From Sphingobacterium sp. ML3W (GTDB lineage: Bacteria > Bacteroidota > Bacteroidia > Sphingobacteriales > Sphingobacteriaceae): 64,000 bases of DNA. Below the pieces are notes generated by a model. That model was not told the origin of the DNA, did no database searches, and saw only the letters and a list, made by a program, of their open reading frames with translations. A program made the position numbers and the translations under genes. Shown piece by piece: positions 49,481-58,307 of this stretch. How positions within the stretch are numbered: the first letter of the stretch is position 1; every line of letters starts with the position of its first letter. The stretch spans positions 4,836,001 to 4,900,000 of the forward strand of contig NZ_CP107036.1 of NCBI RefSeq assembly GCF_029542085.1. The letters run 5' to 3'.

Positions 49481-50670
49481 AGGGATCAGTAAAATTTGGG
49501 TTGATATTATTGGGAATCGTCCTGTTACTGATTGGTATCATCGACATGACGAGCAAGAAACCGATTATTTGGGATCGGACTTTCGATGTGAAAGATAAAA
49601 ATCCTTTTGGAGCTTACGTGGTCAGAAATGAATTAAAACATATTATTGATAGGCATAATGAGGATGTCGAGCGTCCATTATACCAATATCTGGATAGTAT
49701 GAAAGGAACGGATAAGAACCTTCTATTTTACACGTCGTATTTTTCCTTGGGTGAAGCAGCGGAAAATAAATTACTTGACTATGTGTCTCGAGGAGGAAAG
49801 GCGATGATTATTGCCGAAACGATTGATTATTATCTTTTGGATTCCTTGGCCATTAAGGTATTTGATTTCTATGGTTATAAAAAGGGCGTTGATATTAAAA
49901 GCCATTTAAGAGTCAAGCTGACTAACGATAATAGTAAAATTCATTATGCGAAATCAGATTTAAGTACAGTCTTTAGTAAGCTGCCTAAGAATGCTACCAT
50001 TTTGGGAGGGATCACTTATCAGGAATATTTACTACCTAATTTTGTTGAGGTACAGATTGGCAAGGGCAGACTTTATTTGCACCTGACCCCCGATTTATTT
50101 GGAAATTATTACCTGCTGAATTCAGCCTCTCAATATGCCTATGCTGCAAAATCATTATCTTATTTAAATGATAAACCTATTGCATGGTATGATTTTAAGG
50201 CAAACACTGCTCAGTACAGTACCCCATTACGGGTTCTGTTGACCAATTCGGGATTAAGGCAAGCATGGTATGTACTTTTGGGGGGACTTGTTCTTTTGCT
50301 TGTGTTTAAGAGTAAAAGGGAGCAGCGTGCAATGGAAATTGCTAAACCGGAACCCAATCTTTCCAAAGAATTTTGTGAGACAATTGCAACATTATATTAC
50401 GAAAACGGCACACCAGGTAATATGGTTGATAAGAAAATAGACTATTTCTTGCACGATATACGAAACCGTTTTCATATGGATACCTTAGCGTTAAGAGAAG
50501 AGAACTTTTGTGAAGAATTGGCAGAAAGGTCTGGTGTCTCACTGGCTGAAACGCAACAGCTAATCAGATTAATAATTCGAATGCAAGGAACACAGCAGAA
50601 TGATGTGGCCGGATTAAGGCAGATTAATGAAACTATAGAAGATTTTAAACATAAAGCAAAAATGATATGA
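49477..50670 (+). CDS. DUF4350-type membrane protein
   Basis: The 397-residue protein has an N-terminal helix (about 6-24), a periplasmic alpha/beta domain with NPFGAYVVRNELKHI and GGKAMIIAETIDYYLL, a second helix (about 262-280) and a cytosolic tail with a helix-turn pattern (GTPGNMVDKKIDYFLHDIRNRF). DUF4350 proteins regularly sit between DUF4129 and MoxR genes. It overlaps both neighbours by an ATGA. Confidence 0.78.
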   Translation: MKGSVKFGLILLGIVLLLIGIIDMTSKKPIIWDRTFDVKDKNPFGAYVVRNELKHIIDRHNEDVERPLYQYLDSMKGTDKNLLFYTSYFSLGEAAENKLLDYVSRGGKAMIIAETIDYYLLDSLAIKVFDFYGYKKGVDIKSHLRVKLTNDNSKIHYAKSDLSTVFSKLPKNATILGGITYQEYLLPNFVEVQIGKGRLYLHLTPDLFGNYYLLNSASQYAYAAKSLSYLNDKPIAWYDFKANTAQYSTPLRVLLTNSGLRQAWYVLLGGLVLLLVFKSKREQRAMEIAKPEPNLSKEFCETIATLYYENGTPGNMVDKKIDYFLHDIRNRFHMDTLALREENFCEELAERSGVSLAETQQLIRLIIRMQGTQQNDVAGLRQINETIEDFKHKAKMI

Positions 50671-51656
50671 GTGACTTCGATAAATATATATCTTTTGAAA
50701 ACCGAATTGATATTTCGGTTTTGTATGATAAAATGGCTCAAGTAAAGTCGGAGGTAAAAAAGGTTATTGTCGGACAGGATCAATTGATTGATATGTTACT
50801 GATTTCGATTTTAGCTTCTGGACACTCGCTAATAGAAGGGTTACCTGGTGTTGCGAAGACCTTATCAGCAAAATTGATAGCCAAGACAATTAGCAGTGAC
50901 TTTAAACGAATTCAGTTCACCCCAGATTTGATGCCTTCAGATGTGACGGGATCATCTATCTTGGATCTAAAAAGCAACGAATTTGAATTTCGAAAAGGGC
51001 CTATTTTTGCCAATATTGTTTTGATAGACGAGATCAATCGTGCTCCTGCAAAAACACAGGCCGCACTTTTTGAAAGTATGGCTGAGCATCAAGTTTCTGT
51101 TGATGGAAATACCTATATTTTGCCAGTTCCATTTATTGTGTTCGCTACGCAGAACCCGATCGAACATGAAGGAACCTATCGATTACCTGAAGCACAACTA
51201 GATCGTTTTCTTTTTAAGATCAATGTGAATTATCCAGAACTTGAGCAAGAGTTAGAGATTTTGAAAGAGCATCATGCACAGAAAGCATCGAATAAAGAGG
51301 ATCAAGTAAACAGTGTGGTTTCAGCGGAAGAAATTTTTTCATTTCAGCGACTTATCAAATCAATTTTTGTACACGAAGAATTGTTAAGCTATATCGCTCA
51401 AGTGATCATAAAGACGCGTACCAATCCAAGCTTAACTTTAGGGGCCTCACCGCGGGCTTCTATTGCATTATTGGAATCTGCCAAAGCGTCTGCAGCATTG
51501 AGTGGAAGAGATTTCGTAACACCTGAAGATATTAGAAGGGTTGCATCTGCGGTCTTGGGACATCGTGTCATGCTGACTCCAGAACGAGAAATGGAGGGTT
51601 TTACAACTTCTTATGTTATTGATCAAATCATTAATACGGTAGAAATTCCAAGATAA
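50667..51656 (+). CDS. MoxR-type AAA+ ATPase
   Basis: The 329-residue MoxR ATPase has the Walker A loop in IEGLPGVAKTLSAK (about 53-66), Walker B in IVLIDEINRAPAKTQAAL (about 115-132), sensor 1 in FATQNPIEHEGTYRLPEAQLDRF (about 154-176, with Arg finger) and a C-terminal lid with GASPRASIALLESAKA. MoxR ATPases act as chaperones for proteins with von Willebrand A-like domains; DUF58 and the DUF4129/4350 membrane proteins are the likely partners here. It overlaps the DUF58 gene by one base. Confidence 0.93.
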   Translation: MSDFDKYISFENRIDISVLYDKMAQVKSEVKKVIVGQDQLIDMLLISILASGHSLIEGLPGVAKTLSAKLIAKTISSDFKRIQFTPDLMPSDVTGSSILDLKSNEFEFRKGPIFANIVLIDEINRAPAKTQAALFESMAEHQVSVDGNTYILPVPFIVFATQNPIEHEGTYRLPEAQLDRFLFKINVNYPELEQELEILKEHHAQKASNKEDQVNSVVSAEEIFSFQRLIKSIFVHEELLSYIAQVIIKTRTNPSLTLGASPRASIALLESAKASAALSGRDFVTPEDIRRVASAVLGHRVMLTPEREMEGFTTSYVIDQIINTVEIPR

Positions 51657-52984
51657 TGAAAAAATTAAAGCAGCTTTTTCTAACCAATCAGTTTTTCTAT
51701 TCTCTATTAGGGATAGCAACACTCTTTGCAATTTCTTTTTTTATTAAGGGATTGTTTACTGTTGCATGGATTGTATTTTGGCTATGGTTGGCTGTGTTGA
51801 TTTTTGATTTCGTTGTCTTATTTGCAGGCAAGGGGCGTATTGAAATTGCAAGGGTCTATCCCGAGAAGCTGTCCAATGGTGATGAAAATCCGATGAAGCT
51901 AATCGTCAATTCCTTCTATCCATTTCCAACTATTATAGAAATCCTAGAGGAATTTCCGATACAACTTCAAATTCGAAACAACGAATTTTCTACCCGTTTG
52001 TCTGCGTATCAAAGTTCGGAAATCTCTTATTTGATGCGGCCAACACAAAGGGGGATATACCAGTTTGGTCGATGTATGGCACTGGTGAAACGTTTTGGAT
52101 TTTTCAAACGGAGATTTGTGACCAACCAGGTTCAGGAAATTCCATGTTATCCATCGTATATTCAATTGAGAAAGTATCAGCTCTTAGCAACGAGCAATAG
52201 GTTAAATGAATTGGGTATAAAGCGAATACGCCGTATTGGTTCTGCGATGGAGTTTGACCATGTTAGGGAGTATGTTCAAGGCGATGATTATCGTCATATG
52301 AATTGGAAGGCAACAGCAAAAGCCAGAAAGCTAATGGTCAATCAGTATGAGGATGAGAAGTCACAGCCGATCTATTCATTTATTGATTTGGGACGAGCGA
52401 TGCGGATGCCCTTCGAGGGTCTGACATTATTGGATTATGCAATCAATGCCTCCTTGGTTCTTTCAAATGCAACAATATTAAAGCAAGATCGAGCTGGATT
52501 ATTGACCTTTTCAAAAGATGTGAACGTTTTTATTCCTGCTGAAAAAAGAAATAATCAGATGCTCAAGATTTCGGAAGCTTTATATCAAGTTGTTACAAAT
52601 TTTGACGAACCTGAATATGGTAAACTTTATAGTTATGCAAATGCACATATTAATAAACGTTCGCTGATCTTTCTCTATACAAATTTTGAAACGCTAGACT
52701 CGCTAAGAAGGCAGATGAATTATCTCTCGATGTTAAACCGGAGTCATCTCATTGTTGTGGTAGTCTTCAAAAATGTTGAAGTTGAAGATTTAGCTAAAAG
52801 CTCGCCTAAAAAGACCATTGAGATCTACAATCAAATCATTGCCGAGAAATTTATCTATGAGAAGCAACTTATTGTGCAGGAACTGATACGTAATGGATTT
52901 CAAACCATCTACACTGCTCCAGAAAATTTGACGATAAATTCCATCAATAAATATCTAGAAATAAAAGCGCGAGGACTTATTTAA
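51656..52984 (+). CDS. DUF58-containing protein
   Basis: The 442-residue protein has two N-terminal helices (about 12-50) and a DUF58/VWA-like domain. Its signature is GSAMEFDHVREYVQGDDYRHMNWKATAK (about 196-223), followed by LMVNQYEDEKSQPIYSFIDLGRAM. DUF58 proteins pair with MoxR ATPases in many phyla. Its end overlaps the convergent Dabb gene by 8 bases. Confidence 0.9.
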   Translation: MKKLKQLFLTNQFFYSLLGIATLFAISFFIKGLFTVAWIVFWLWLAVLIFDFVVLFAGKGRIEIARVYPEKLSNGDENPMKLIVNSFYPFPTIIEILEEFPIQLQIRNNEFSTRLSAYQSSEISYLMRPTQRGIYQFGRCMALVKRFGFFKRRFVTNQVQEIPCYPSYIQLRKYQLLATSNRLNELGIKRIRRIGSAMEFDHVREYVQGDDYRHMNWKATAKARKLMVNQYEDEKSQPIYSFIDLGRAMRMPFEGLTLLDYAINASLVLSNATILKQDRAGLLTFSKDVNVFIPAEKRNNQMLKISEALYQVVTNFDEPEYGKLYSYANAHINKRSLIFLYTNFETLDSLRRQMNYLSMLNRSHLIVVVVFKNVEVEDLAKSSPKKTIEIYNQIIAEKFIYEKQLIVQELIRNGFQTIYTAPENLTINSINKYLEIKARGLI

Positions 52985-53381
52985 TAATGGTTGTGTCTTT
53001 CACCATGACTTTTGTCCAAAAGTGTTTGTATTTCTCAATGGCTTTTAAATGGATCGGATGTGTTTCATAAATGGTTATATCTTTAAGATCTTTGAAGGTG
53101 ACAATCAATGTATAATCGAAGCTATTGTCAACAACATCCCGCGCATTTGTTGGTGCTGGAACGCCATAACTAAGTGTTTTGATGACGTCGATCTTGCGAA
53201 GCTCCTCAAAGAATCCAACGAAATTCTTTTTGTCTTTTTCACTGACATCGTCTTTAAGCCAGAAATTCACGACATGGACAATTGTGTTGGGGTGCAGGTC
53301 ATTACCTAACTGCGCCGGATTTGCCCACGTGGGTGTAGCGGCGAGAACCATAGGTGCGAGTAAAAAATTGCGTCTTTTCAT
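52977..53381 (-). CDS. Secreted stress-responsive Dabb-domain protein
   Basis: The 134-residue protein starts MKRRNFLLAPMVLAATPTWA, a Tat- or Sec-like signal. Residues about 34-125 form a dimeric A/B barrel (Dabb): HVVNFWLKDDVSEKDKKNF, TLSYGVPAPTNARDVVDNSFDYTLIVTF, THPIHLKAIEKYKHFWTKV. Dabb proteins bind small ligands or act as auxiliary enzymes. The export signal is unusual for this mostly cytoplasmic family. Confidence 0.8.
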   Translation of the reverse strand: MKRRNFLLAPMVLAATPTWANPAQLGNDLHPNTIVHVVNFWLKDDVSEKDKKNFVGFFEELRKIDVIKTLSYGVPAPTNARDVVDNSFDYTLIVTFKDLKDITIYETHPIHLKAIEKYKHFWTKVMVKDTTIIK

Positions 53382-53414
53382 TTATGATGCGGTTTAGAGA
53401 TCGTAAGGTACAAA

Positions 53415-53443
53415 AAAAGGGATACATTTGCTGTATCCCTTTT
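53415..53443 (-). terminator. metK terminator
   Basis: AAAAGGGATACA (53415-53426) and TGTATCCCTTTT (53432-53443) form a hairpin followed on the minus strand by a T run. It lies 23 bases beyond the metK stop. Confidence 0.88.
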
Positions 53444-53466
53444 ATTATTTTGGTAGGTGAGTTCCT

Positions 53467-54720
53467 TTATAGACCAAATTCTTCTTTCACCTTTTCGATG
53501 TAATCTAACTTTTCCCAAGTGAATAACTCCACCTCGATTTGTTTCTTTTCTCCAGTTGAACTTTCGAATTCTTTGGTTACTTTTCGTGGTGTTCTTCCCA
53601 TGTGGCCATAAGCAGCGGTTTCAGAGTAGATCGGGTTTCTAAGACCAAGACGAGTTTCAATGCCATAAGGAGTCATATCAAATAATTGGGCTATTTTATC
53701 CGCAATCTGGCCGTCTGTCAGGTTTACTTTGCTTGTGCCGTAGGTATTTACATAAATTCCCATAGGATCTTTTACACCAATTGCATAGGATATCTGAACG
53801 AGGAGTTCGTCCGCCACACCCGCAGCTACCAAGTTTTTGGCAATGTGACGGGTTGCATAAGCTGCTGAACGATCTACTTTCGACGGATCTTTTCCAGAGA
53901 AAGCCCCACCGCCATGTGCACCCTTACCTCCATAAGTATCTACAATGATCTTACGGCCGGTAAGCCCTGTATCTCCGTGTGGGCCGCCGATAACAAATTT
54001 TCCAGTAGGGTTGATATGGAATTTAATTTCATCATTAAATAACAACTGAAGCTCTGGTTTCAATTGTGCTTTAACACGTGGAATTAAAATTCTTTTTATA
54101 TCCTGTGTGATTTTATCTAACATGACCGGTTCACTGTCGAAGTCATCATGTTGTGTCGAAATTACGATCGTATCAATCCTTTTTGGTTTATGGTCGTCGC
54201 CATATTCCAATGTTACCTGTGACTTTGCATCTGGTCGTAGGTACTGTATTTCATTGTTTTCTCTACGTAATTCAGCTAGTTCATATAAAAGACGATGGGA
54301 AAGGTCTAATGCTAAAGGCATGAAGTTTTCAGTTTCATTATTTGCATAACCAAACATGATGCCTTGGTCTCCAGCTCCCTGCTCTTGTCTTGTTTTGCGG
54401 TCTACACCCTGATTGATATCTGCAGATTGCTCATGGATTGCAGATAACACACCACAAGAATTTGCTTCAAACATATATTCAGACTTGGTATAACCAATTT
54501 TTTGGATAACAGAGCGGGCTATTTTCTGAACATCTAAGTAGATGTTTGATTTAACCTCCCCAGCAAGAACAACCTGTCCAGTCGTTACCAAAGTCTCAAT
54601 AGCAACACGTGAGTCTTCATCCCATGCTAAAAAATTGTCGATTAATGCATCTGAAATTTGATCCGCAACTTTGTCCGGATGCCCTTCAGAAACAGATTCT
54701 GACGTAAATAAATAAGCCAT
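53467..54720 (-). CDS. metK: S-adenosylmethionine synthetase
   Basis: MetK joins methionine and ATP to make S-adenosylmethionine. The 417-residue protein has SEGHPDKVADQISDALID (about 11-28), GAGDQGIMFGYANNET (about 117-132) and the phosphate loop GGGAFSGKDPSKVDRS (about 264-279). All are typical of the bacterial enzyme. Its leader of about 170 bases is structured (54796-54880), so a SAM-responsive control is possible. Confidence 0.96.
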   Translation of the reverse strand: MAYLFTSESVSEGHPDKVADQISDALIDNFLAWDEDSRVAIETLVTTGQVVLAGEVKSNIYLDVQKIARSVIQKIGYTKSEYMFEANSCGVLSAIHEQSADINQGVDRKTRQEQGAGDQGIMFGYANNETENFMPLALDLSHRLLYELAELRRENNEIQYLRPDAKSQVTLEYGDDHKPKRIDTIVISTQHDDFDSEPVMLDKITQDIKRILIPRVKAQLKPELQLLFNDEIKFHINPTGKFVIGGPHGDTGLTGRKIIVDTYGGKGAHGGGAFSGKDPSKVDRSAAYATRHIAKNLVAAGVADELLVQISYAIGVKDPMGIYVNTYGTSKVNLTDGQIADKIAQLFDMTPYGIETRLGLRNPIYSETAAYGHMGRTPRKVTKEFESSTGEKKQIEVELFTWEKLDYIEKVKEEFGL

Positions 54721-54795
54721 GCCTTACGTAATTTTAATATTGGATTTGCGCTAGAAATGAAATAACAGCAAAGTGATAAGAGCCGTGATAGCGAA

Positions 54796-54902
54796 GGGTT
54801 TTTAGCACTTTTTTACTGTGGTTGCAATCTCCTTGTCGTTGCTTTGTGTATGCAACAGCACGCAAATCAGTCCACATTCTATTTTTTGTTGCGACAAAGC
54901 TA
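54796..54902 (-). promoter_or_regulatory. metK promoter and structured leader (candidate SAM-responsive RNA)
   Basis: On the minus strand TAGCTTTG (54895-54902) is a perfect Bacteroidota -7 element; no clear -33 partner was seen. About 12-16 bases after the expected start come a stem TGTGG/CCACA (54872-54876 with 54817-54821), a continuation GCAA/TTGC, and a nested hairpin GTTGC/GCAAC (54852-54856 with 54838-54842). It ends in GTGCTAAAAACCC (54796-54808). The last string and an ACTGATTTG at the start recall SAM-II riboswitch parts. The fold was judged by eye. Confidence 0.4.
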
Positions 54903-55016
54903 CGATACTTTGTGGGATATTTAAAATCAAATTTGTCTTTTAATTTTAAAAAGCATAGAAAGCGATGCTAAAACGGTATAAAGATTACATTATTTTAAGA
55001 AATTGGTAATTTCCGC

Positions 55017-55024
55017 TATCTTTG
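55017..55024 (+). promoter_or_regulatory. -7 element of dagK (leaderless start likely)
   Basis: TATCTTTG is a perfect TAnnTTTG; the ATG follows 3 bases later at 55028. A weak -33 (TTTT) lies 20 bases upstream. The mRNA would begin at about the start codon. Confidence 0.45.
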
Positions 55025-55027
55025 GAT

Positions 55028-55906
55028 ATGTCAGAACGTAAACAAATATTGTTTGTTATTAACCCTATTTCAGGAGGAAAACGTAAAACGTCCTTTAAAA
55101 AGCAGGTATTGGATGTGCTGGATTTGCAGAAATTTGATCCTACATTTCAGCAAACAGCGAGACCCAATCATGCCTACGAAATTGGATTAAAGGCTATTCA
55201 GGAGGGGTATGATGCGGTAATTGCTGTTGGGGGAGATGGGACGATAAATGAATTGGGATCTGCTTTGGTTGGCTCAGGCATACCTTTGGGCATTATTCCT
55301 GAAGGCTCAGGTAACGGTCTGGCACTTTATTTAGGTATTCCGATGAATGAGGCTGCGGCTATCCGCCGTATAAATCGTTTTGAATCCATTGAAGTTGATT
55401 GTGGTGTAATTAATGAGCGTCGTTTTTTTAATATCGCGGGACTGGGGTTCGACGCATCAGTAAGTGAGAATTTTGCCAACGAAAATATCCGTGGCCCACT
55501 GGGTTATATGAAATCTGTTTTTAATGTGCTAAGCAAATATCAACCAGCGCATTATAAATTAACGATAGATGGCCAGGTTTATGAAAGGCAGGCCTTTATG
55601 ATCAGTGTTGCCAATTCACCCCAGTATGGAAATAATGCGTATATAGCACCTCAGGCTTCGGTTAATGACGGTATACTCGATGTTTGTATTGTGCATAAGT
55701 TCCCTTTATATATCTTGCCTAAGATGATTTTTCATTTGTTTAATAAATCCGCTGACCAATCAAGCTATGTGGAGATTATACCAGGTAGGAATATTGAAAT
55801 TGAAGTAGACTCTATTTCACCAGTACATGTAGATGGTGAACCAATTGAGCTTGGTGATAAGCTTAATATTTCCATCATTCCAAAAGCGATAAAAATTATT
55901 TGTTAA
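55028..55906 (+). CDS. Diacylglycerol/lipid kinase (YegS/BmrU family)
   Basis: About 292 residues with the lipid kinase signature: FVINPISGGKRK (about 9-20, nucleotide loop), AVGGDGTINELGSALVGS (about 66-83) and PEGSGNGLALYLG (about 92-104). The second lobe has FNIAGLGFDASVSENF and PVHVDGEPIELGDKL. It phosphorylates diacylglycerol or a related lipid. The ATG at 55028 is preferred to the in-frame TTG at 55022. The SUI1 gene starts 5 bases after its stop. Confidence 0.9.
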   Translation: MSERKQILFVINPISGGKRKTSFKKQVLDVLDLQKFDPTFQQTARPNHAYEIGLKAIQEGYDAVIAVGGDGTINELGSALVGSGIPLGIIPEGSGNGLALYLGIPMNEAAAIRRINRFESIEVDCGVINERRFFNIAGLGFDASVSENFANENIRGPLGYMKSVFNVLSKYQPAHYKLTIDGQVYERQAFMISVANSPQYGNNAYIAPQASVNDGILDVCIVHKFPLYILPKMIFHLFNKSADQSSYVEIIPGRNIEIEVDSISPVHVDGEPIELGDKLNISIIPKAIKIIC

Positions 55907-55911
55907 AAATC

Positions 55912-56262
55912 ATGAGTAAAAATAAGAAACAGTCTTACGAAGGCGTTGTATATTCAACGGATGACAGTTATAATTATCAACTTGCTGATTCTTTTCAGGA
56001 ATTAGAGACATTACCAGTGAACCAGCAAAACCTTAAAGTACAACTCGACCGCAAAATGCGAAAAGGTAAAGTTGTTACCTTAATCACTGGATTTGTTGGA
56101 CAAATAGAAGATCTGGAAGCCTTGGGTAAATTATTGAAACAGAAGTGTGGAGTAGGAGGGACGGTTAAAGATGGGGAGATTGTGATCCAAGGTGAATTTA
56201 AGCAAAAGATCTATGAGTTGTTACTTAAAGAGGGGTATCGCGTGAAATTGGTTGGTGGTTAA
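55912..56262 (+). CDS. SUI1-family translation factor (eIF1/YciH-like)
   Basis: About 116 residues. The C-terminal half is a SUI1 domain: LDRKMRKGKVVTLITGF (about 43-59), then LKQKCGVGGTVKDGEIVIQG (about 75-94) and LLLKEGYRVKLVGG. The basic stretch contacts the ribosome in eIF1. Bacterial members influence start-codon selection in vitro, but their role in cells is unclear. The ATG at 55912 is chosen over an in-frame TTG at 55900. It is cotranscribed with the lipid kinase gene. Confidence 0.88.
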   Translation: MSKNKKQSYEGVVYSTDDSYNYQLADSFQELETLPVNQQNLKVQLDRKMRKGKVVTLITGFVGQIEDLEALGKLLKQKCGVGGTVKDGEIVIQGEFKQKIYELLLKEGYRVKLVGG

Positions 56263-56694
56263 ACAACTATATCTGTGCTAATCGTAGTAAATCTAATGAA
56301 TTGTTTATTAGATAAATATGATATAAAAAAGAGATGAGAAGGGGATGAAAAACATGAGTAATCACTTACTTTTTGTCGCTTAAAATCCTCGTTTTTCTTG
56401 CATATCAAAAAAAAAATGGTTTTCATTGTAAAATAATTATTGCTAATAAGCGATTTAGCTCAAGGTAATAAGGATTATATAACGGGAACTGCTGAGAAAA
56501 ATAACACTATGAATGGTGTGTTCAGTTTGAAAAAACAAATTTGATTTTTTTTATATATTTGAGATGAATATTTTAAATTTGACATTAAATATTAAATTTG
56601 CTTTGCAAAATTGATTTCGAAAGCGAATAAGAGTGCATATAATTTAAACAACATTATATATTTAAACAACAGTAAAAAACTAAAAATTAGAAAA
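56263..56694. other. Long AT-rich gap before exbB with one promoter candidate
   Basis: It holds no convincing gene or repeat. A TATATTTG (56554-56561) is a perfect -7 element, with a possible TTTG at 56526-56529 (24 bases, slightly long). It would drive the exbB operon with a leader of about 130 bases. Confidence 0.45.
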
Positions 56695-57519
56695 ATGGCA
56701 AACGCACCTAAAACTGCTGCAAAACAAGAAAGCAACAACGGAGGATCTTTCTTCGCTCAAGCTGCAATCATCATCTGTTTCATCGTTGGTTTCTGTTTAT
56801 GGAAATTTGTAATGGGTAATCCAACTAACTTCGTTGATAACAATCCTGAAAATGCTCCTAATCCTGGTAACTATTTAGGAATGGTTTACCACGCTGGGGC
56901 TATCGTACCTGTTTTGCTTGGTTTATTCTTGATGGTATGGGTTTTCTCCGTAGAACGTTTTATCGTTATTAACAAAGCTTCTGGTACAGGAAACGTTGGA
57001 AACTTTGTTAGAAAAATCCAATCTTTGATTAATGGTGGAAACATCGATTCAGCTATTGCTGAGTGTGACAAACAAAAAGGTTCAGTTGCAAACGTAGTAA
57101 AAGCTGGTTTATTGAAATACAAAGCCGTATCAGCAGACCCTGAAGTGAATACTGAAAAAGCGACTATTGCAATTCAAAAAGAAATCGAAGAAACTACAGC
57201 ATTAGAAATGCCAATGTTAGAGAAAAACTTAAACGTAATCGCAACATTAGTTTCTATCGGTACATTATGTGGTCTATTAGGTACAGTAACAGGTATGATT
57301 AAAGCCTTCTCGGCATTAGCAACCGGTGGCGCTCCAGATTCAGCTAAATTAGCGAACGGTATCTCTGAGGCCTTGATCAATACTGCAACAGGTATCGCGA
57401 CTTCTACATTCGCTATCGTATTGTATAACATCTTTACTGCAAAAATCGATAAATTAACTTACTCTATCGACGAAGCTGGTTTCTCAATCGTACAAACATA
57501 CGCTGCAAACCACAAATAA
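56695..57519 (+). CDS. exbB: MotA/TolQ/ExbB proton channel protein
   Basis: The 274-residue protein has three membrane helices: about 22-40, 70-92 and two in the C-terminal third (about 180-205, 220-245). The MotA/TolQ signature is LNVIATLVSIGTLCGLLGTVTGMIKAFSAL with LINTATGIATSTFAIVLYN. Together with ExbD it forms the proton channel that energises TonB. The ATG at 56695 (MANAPKTAAKQESNNGG) is used. ExbD, ExbD and TonB genes follow. Confidence 0.92.
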   Translation: MANAPKTAAKQESNNGGSFFAQAAIIICFIVGFCLWKFVMGNPTNFVDNNPENAPNPGNYLGMVYHAGAIVPVLLGLFLMVWVFSVERFIVINKASGTGNVGNFVRKIQSLINGGNIDSAIAECDKQKGSVANVVKAGLLKYKAVSADPEVNTEKATIAIQKEIEETTALEMPMLEKNLNVIATLVSIGTLCGLLGTVTGMIKAFSALATGGAPDSAKLANGISEALINTATGIATSTFAIVLYNIFTAKIDKLTYSIDEAGFSIVQTYAANHK

Positions 57520-57620
57520 GAACTATGATGAAAATTTTTGATTTTATTTTATGGAAATCAAAAATCTAAAGCATCATAGGATAGAAGATTGAGTTTTTAA
57601 TTTAAAAAGAAGAATTTAAA

Positions 57621-58283
57621 ATGGGTAAAGCAAAAGTAAAAAGAGCCAGTACGTCAATCGACATGACAGCGATGTGTGACGTATCGTTCTTGCTGCTTAC
57701 GTTCTTCGTATTAACGGCGACAGCGCGCCAACCGGAAGCATTGACGGTGGATACCCCAGCATCAACTACGAAAGATAAATTACCTGACTCTAATGTGGGT
57801 ATGATTACGATCGGTGATGGTGGAAAAGTTTTCTTCGGAACGACAGATCAGCAAGTTCGCGTGAAAGCATTAGAAAGAATGTCTGCAAAATATGGCATTG
57901 GCTTTTCACAAGAAGACTATGATCATTTCAAACTGATGGAAAACTTCGGTGTACCAATGTCTAAGTTGAAAGGATTGTTGGCTTTGGATGGTAGCAAGCG
58001 TACTGAAAAAGGTGTACAGACTGGTATTCCAATTGATAGTACAGAAAACACCTCGAATGAGTTGTATTACTGGGTTCAAAATGCACGTTTAGCTGCTGAG
58101 GAAGTAAATAAAGAAAAAGAGTCTTCGGATAAGAACTTTGTTCACCCAGGACCTTTGAAAATTGCGATCAAAGCTGATGCAAACGAGAAATATCCTTCTG
58201 TAAACCAGGTAATTGAAACATTGCGTAATCAAAAGCAAAACAAATTTAGTTTCATCACTGGCATGCGTGCTGAGGAAAAATAA
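57621..58283 (+). CDS. exbD: ExbD/TolR-type proton channel subunit, first paralog (extended)
   Basis: The 220-residue protein has the ExbD helix SIDMTAMCDVSFLLLTFFVLTATA (about 12-35) with the Asp of the channel (CDVSF). A periplasmic domain follows. At about 70-150 it carries an insert with FFGTTDQQVRVKALERMSAKYG and LKGLLALDGSKR, so it is much longer than the usual 135-140 residues. The end has IKADANEKYPSVNQVIETL. Next to a second ExbD, it may form a mixed channel. Confidence 0.9.
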   Translation: MGKAKVKRASTSIDMTAMCDVSFLLLTFFVLTATARQPEALTVDTPASTTKDKLPDSNVGMITIGDGGKVFFGTTDQQVRVKALERMSAKYGIGFSQEDYDHFKLMENFGVPMSKLKGLLALDGSKRTEKGVQTGIPIDSTENTSNELYYWVQNARLAAEEVNKEKESSDKNFVHPGPLKIAIKADANEKYPSVNQVIETLRNQKQNKFSFITGMRAEEK

Positions 58284-58307
58284 TTGACGATTTAATAAGA
58301 ACAAAAA

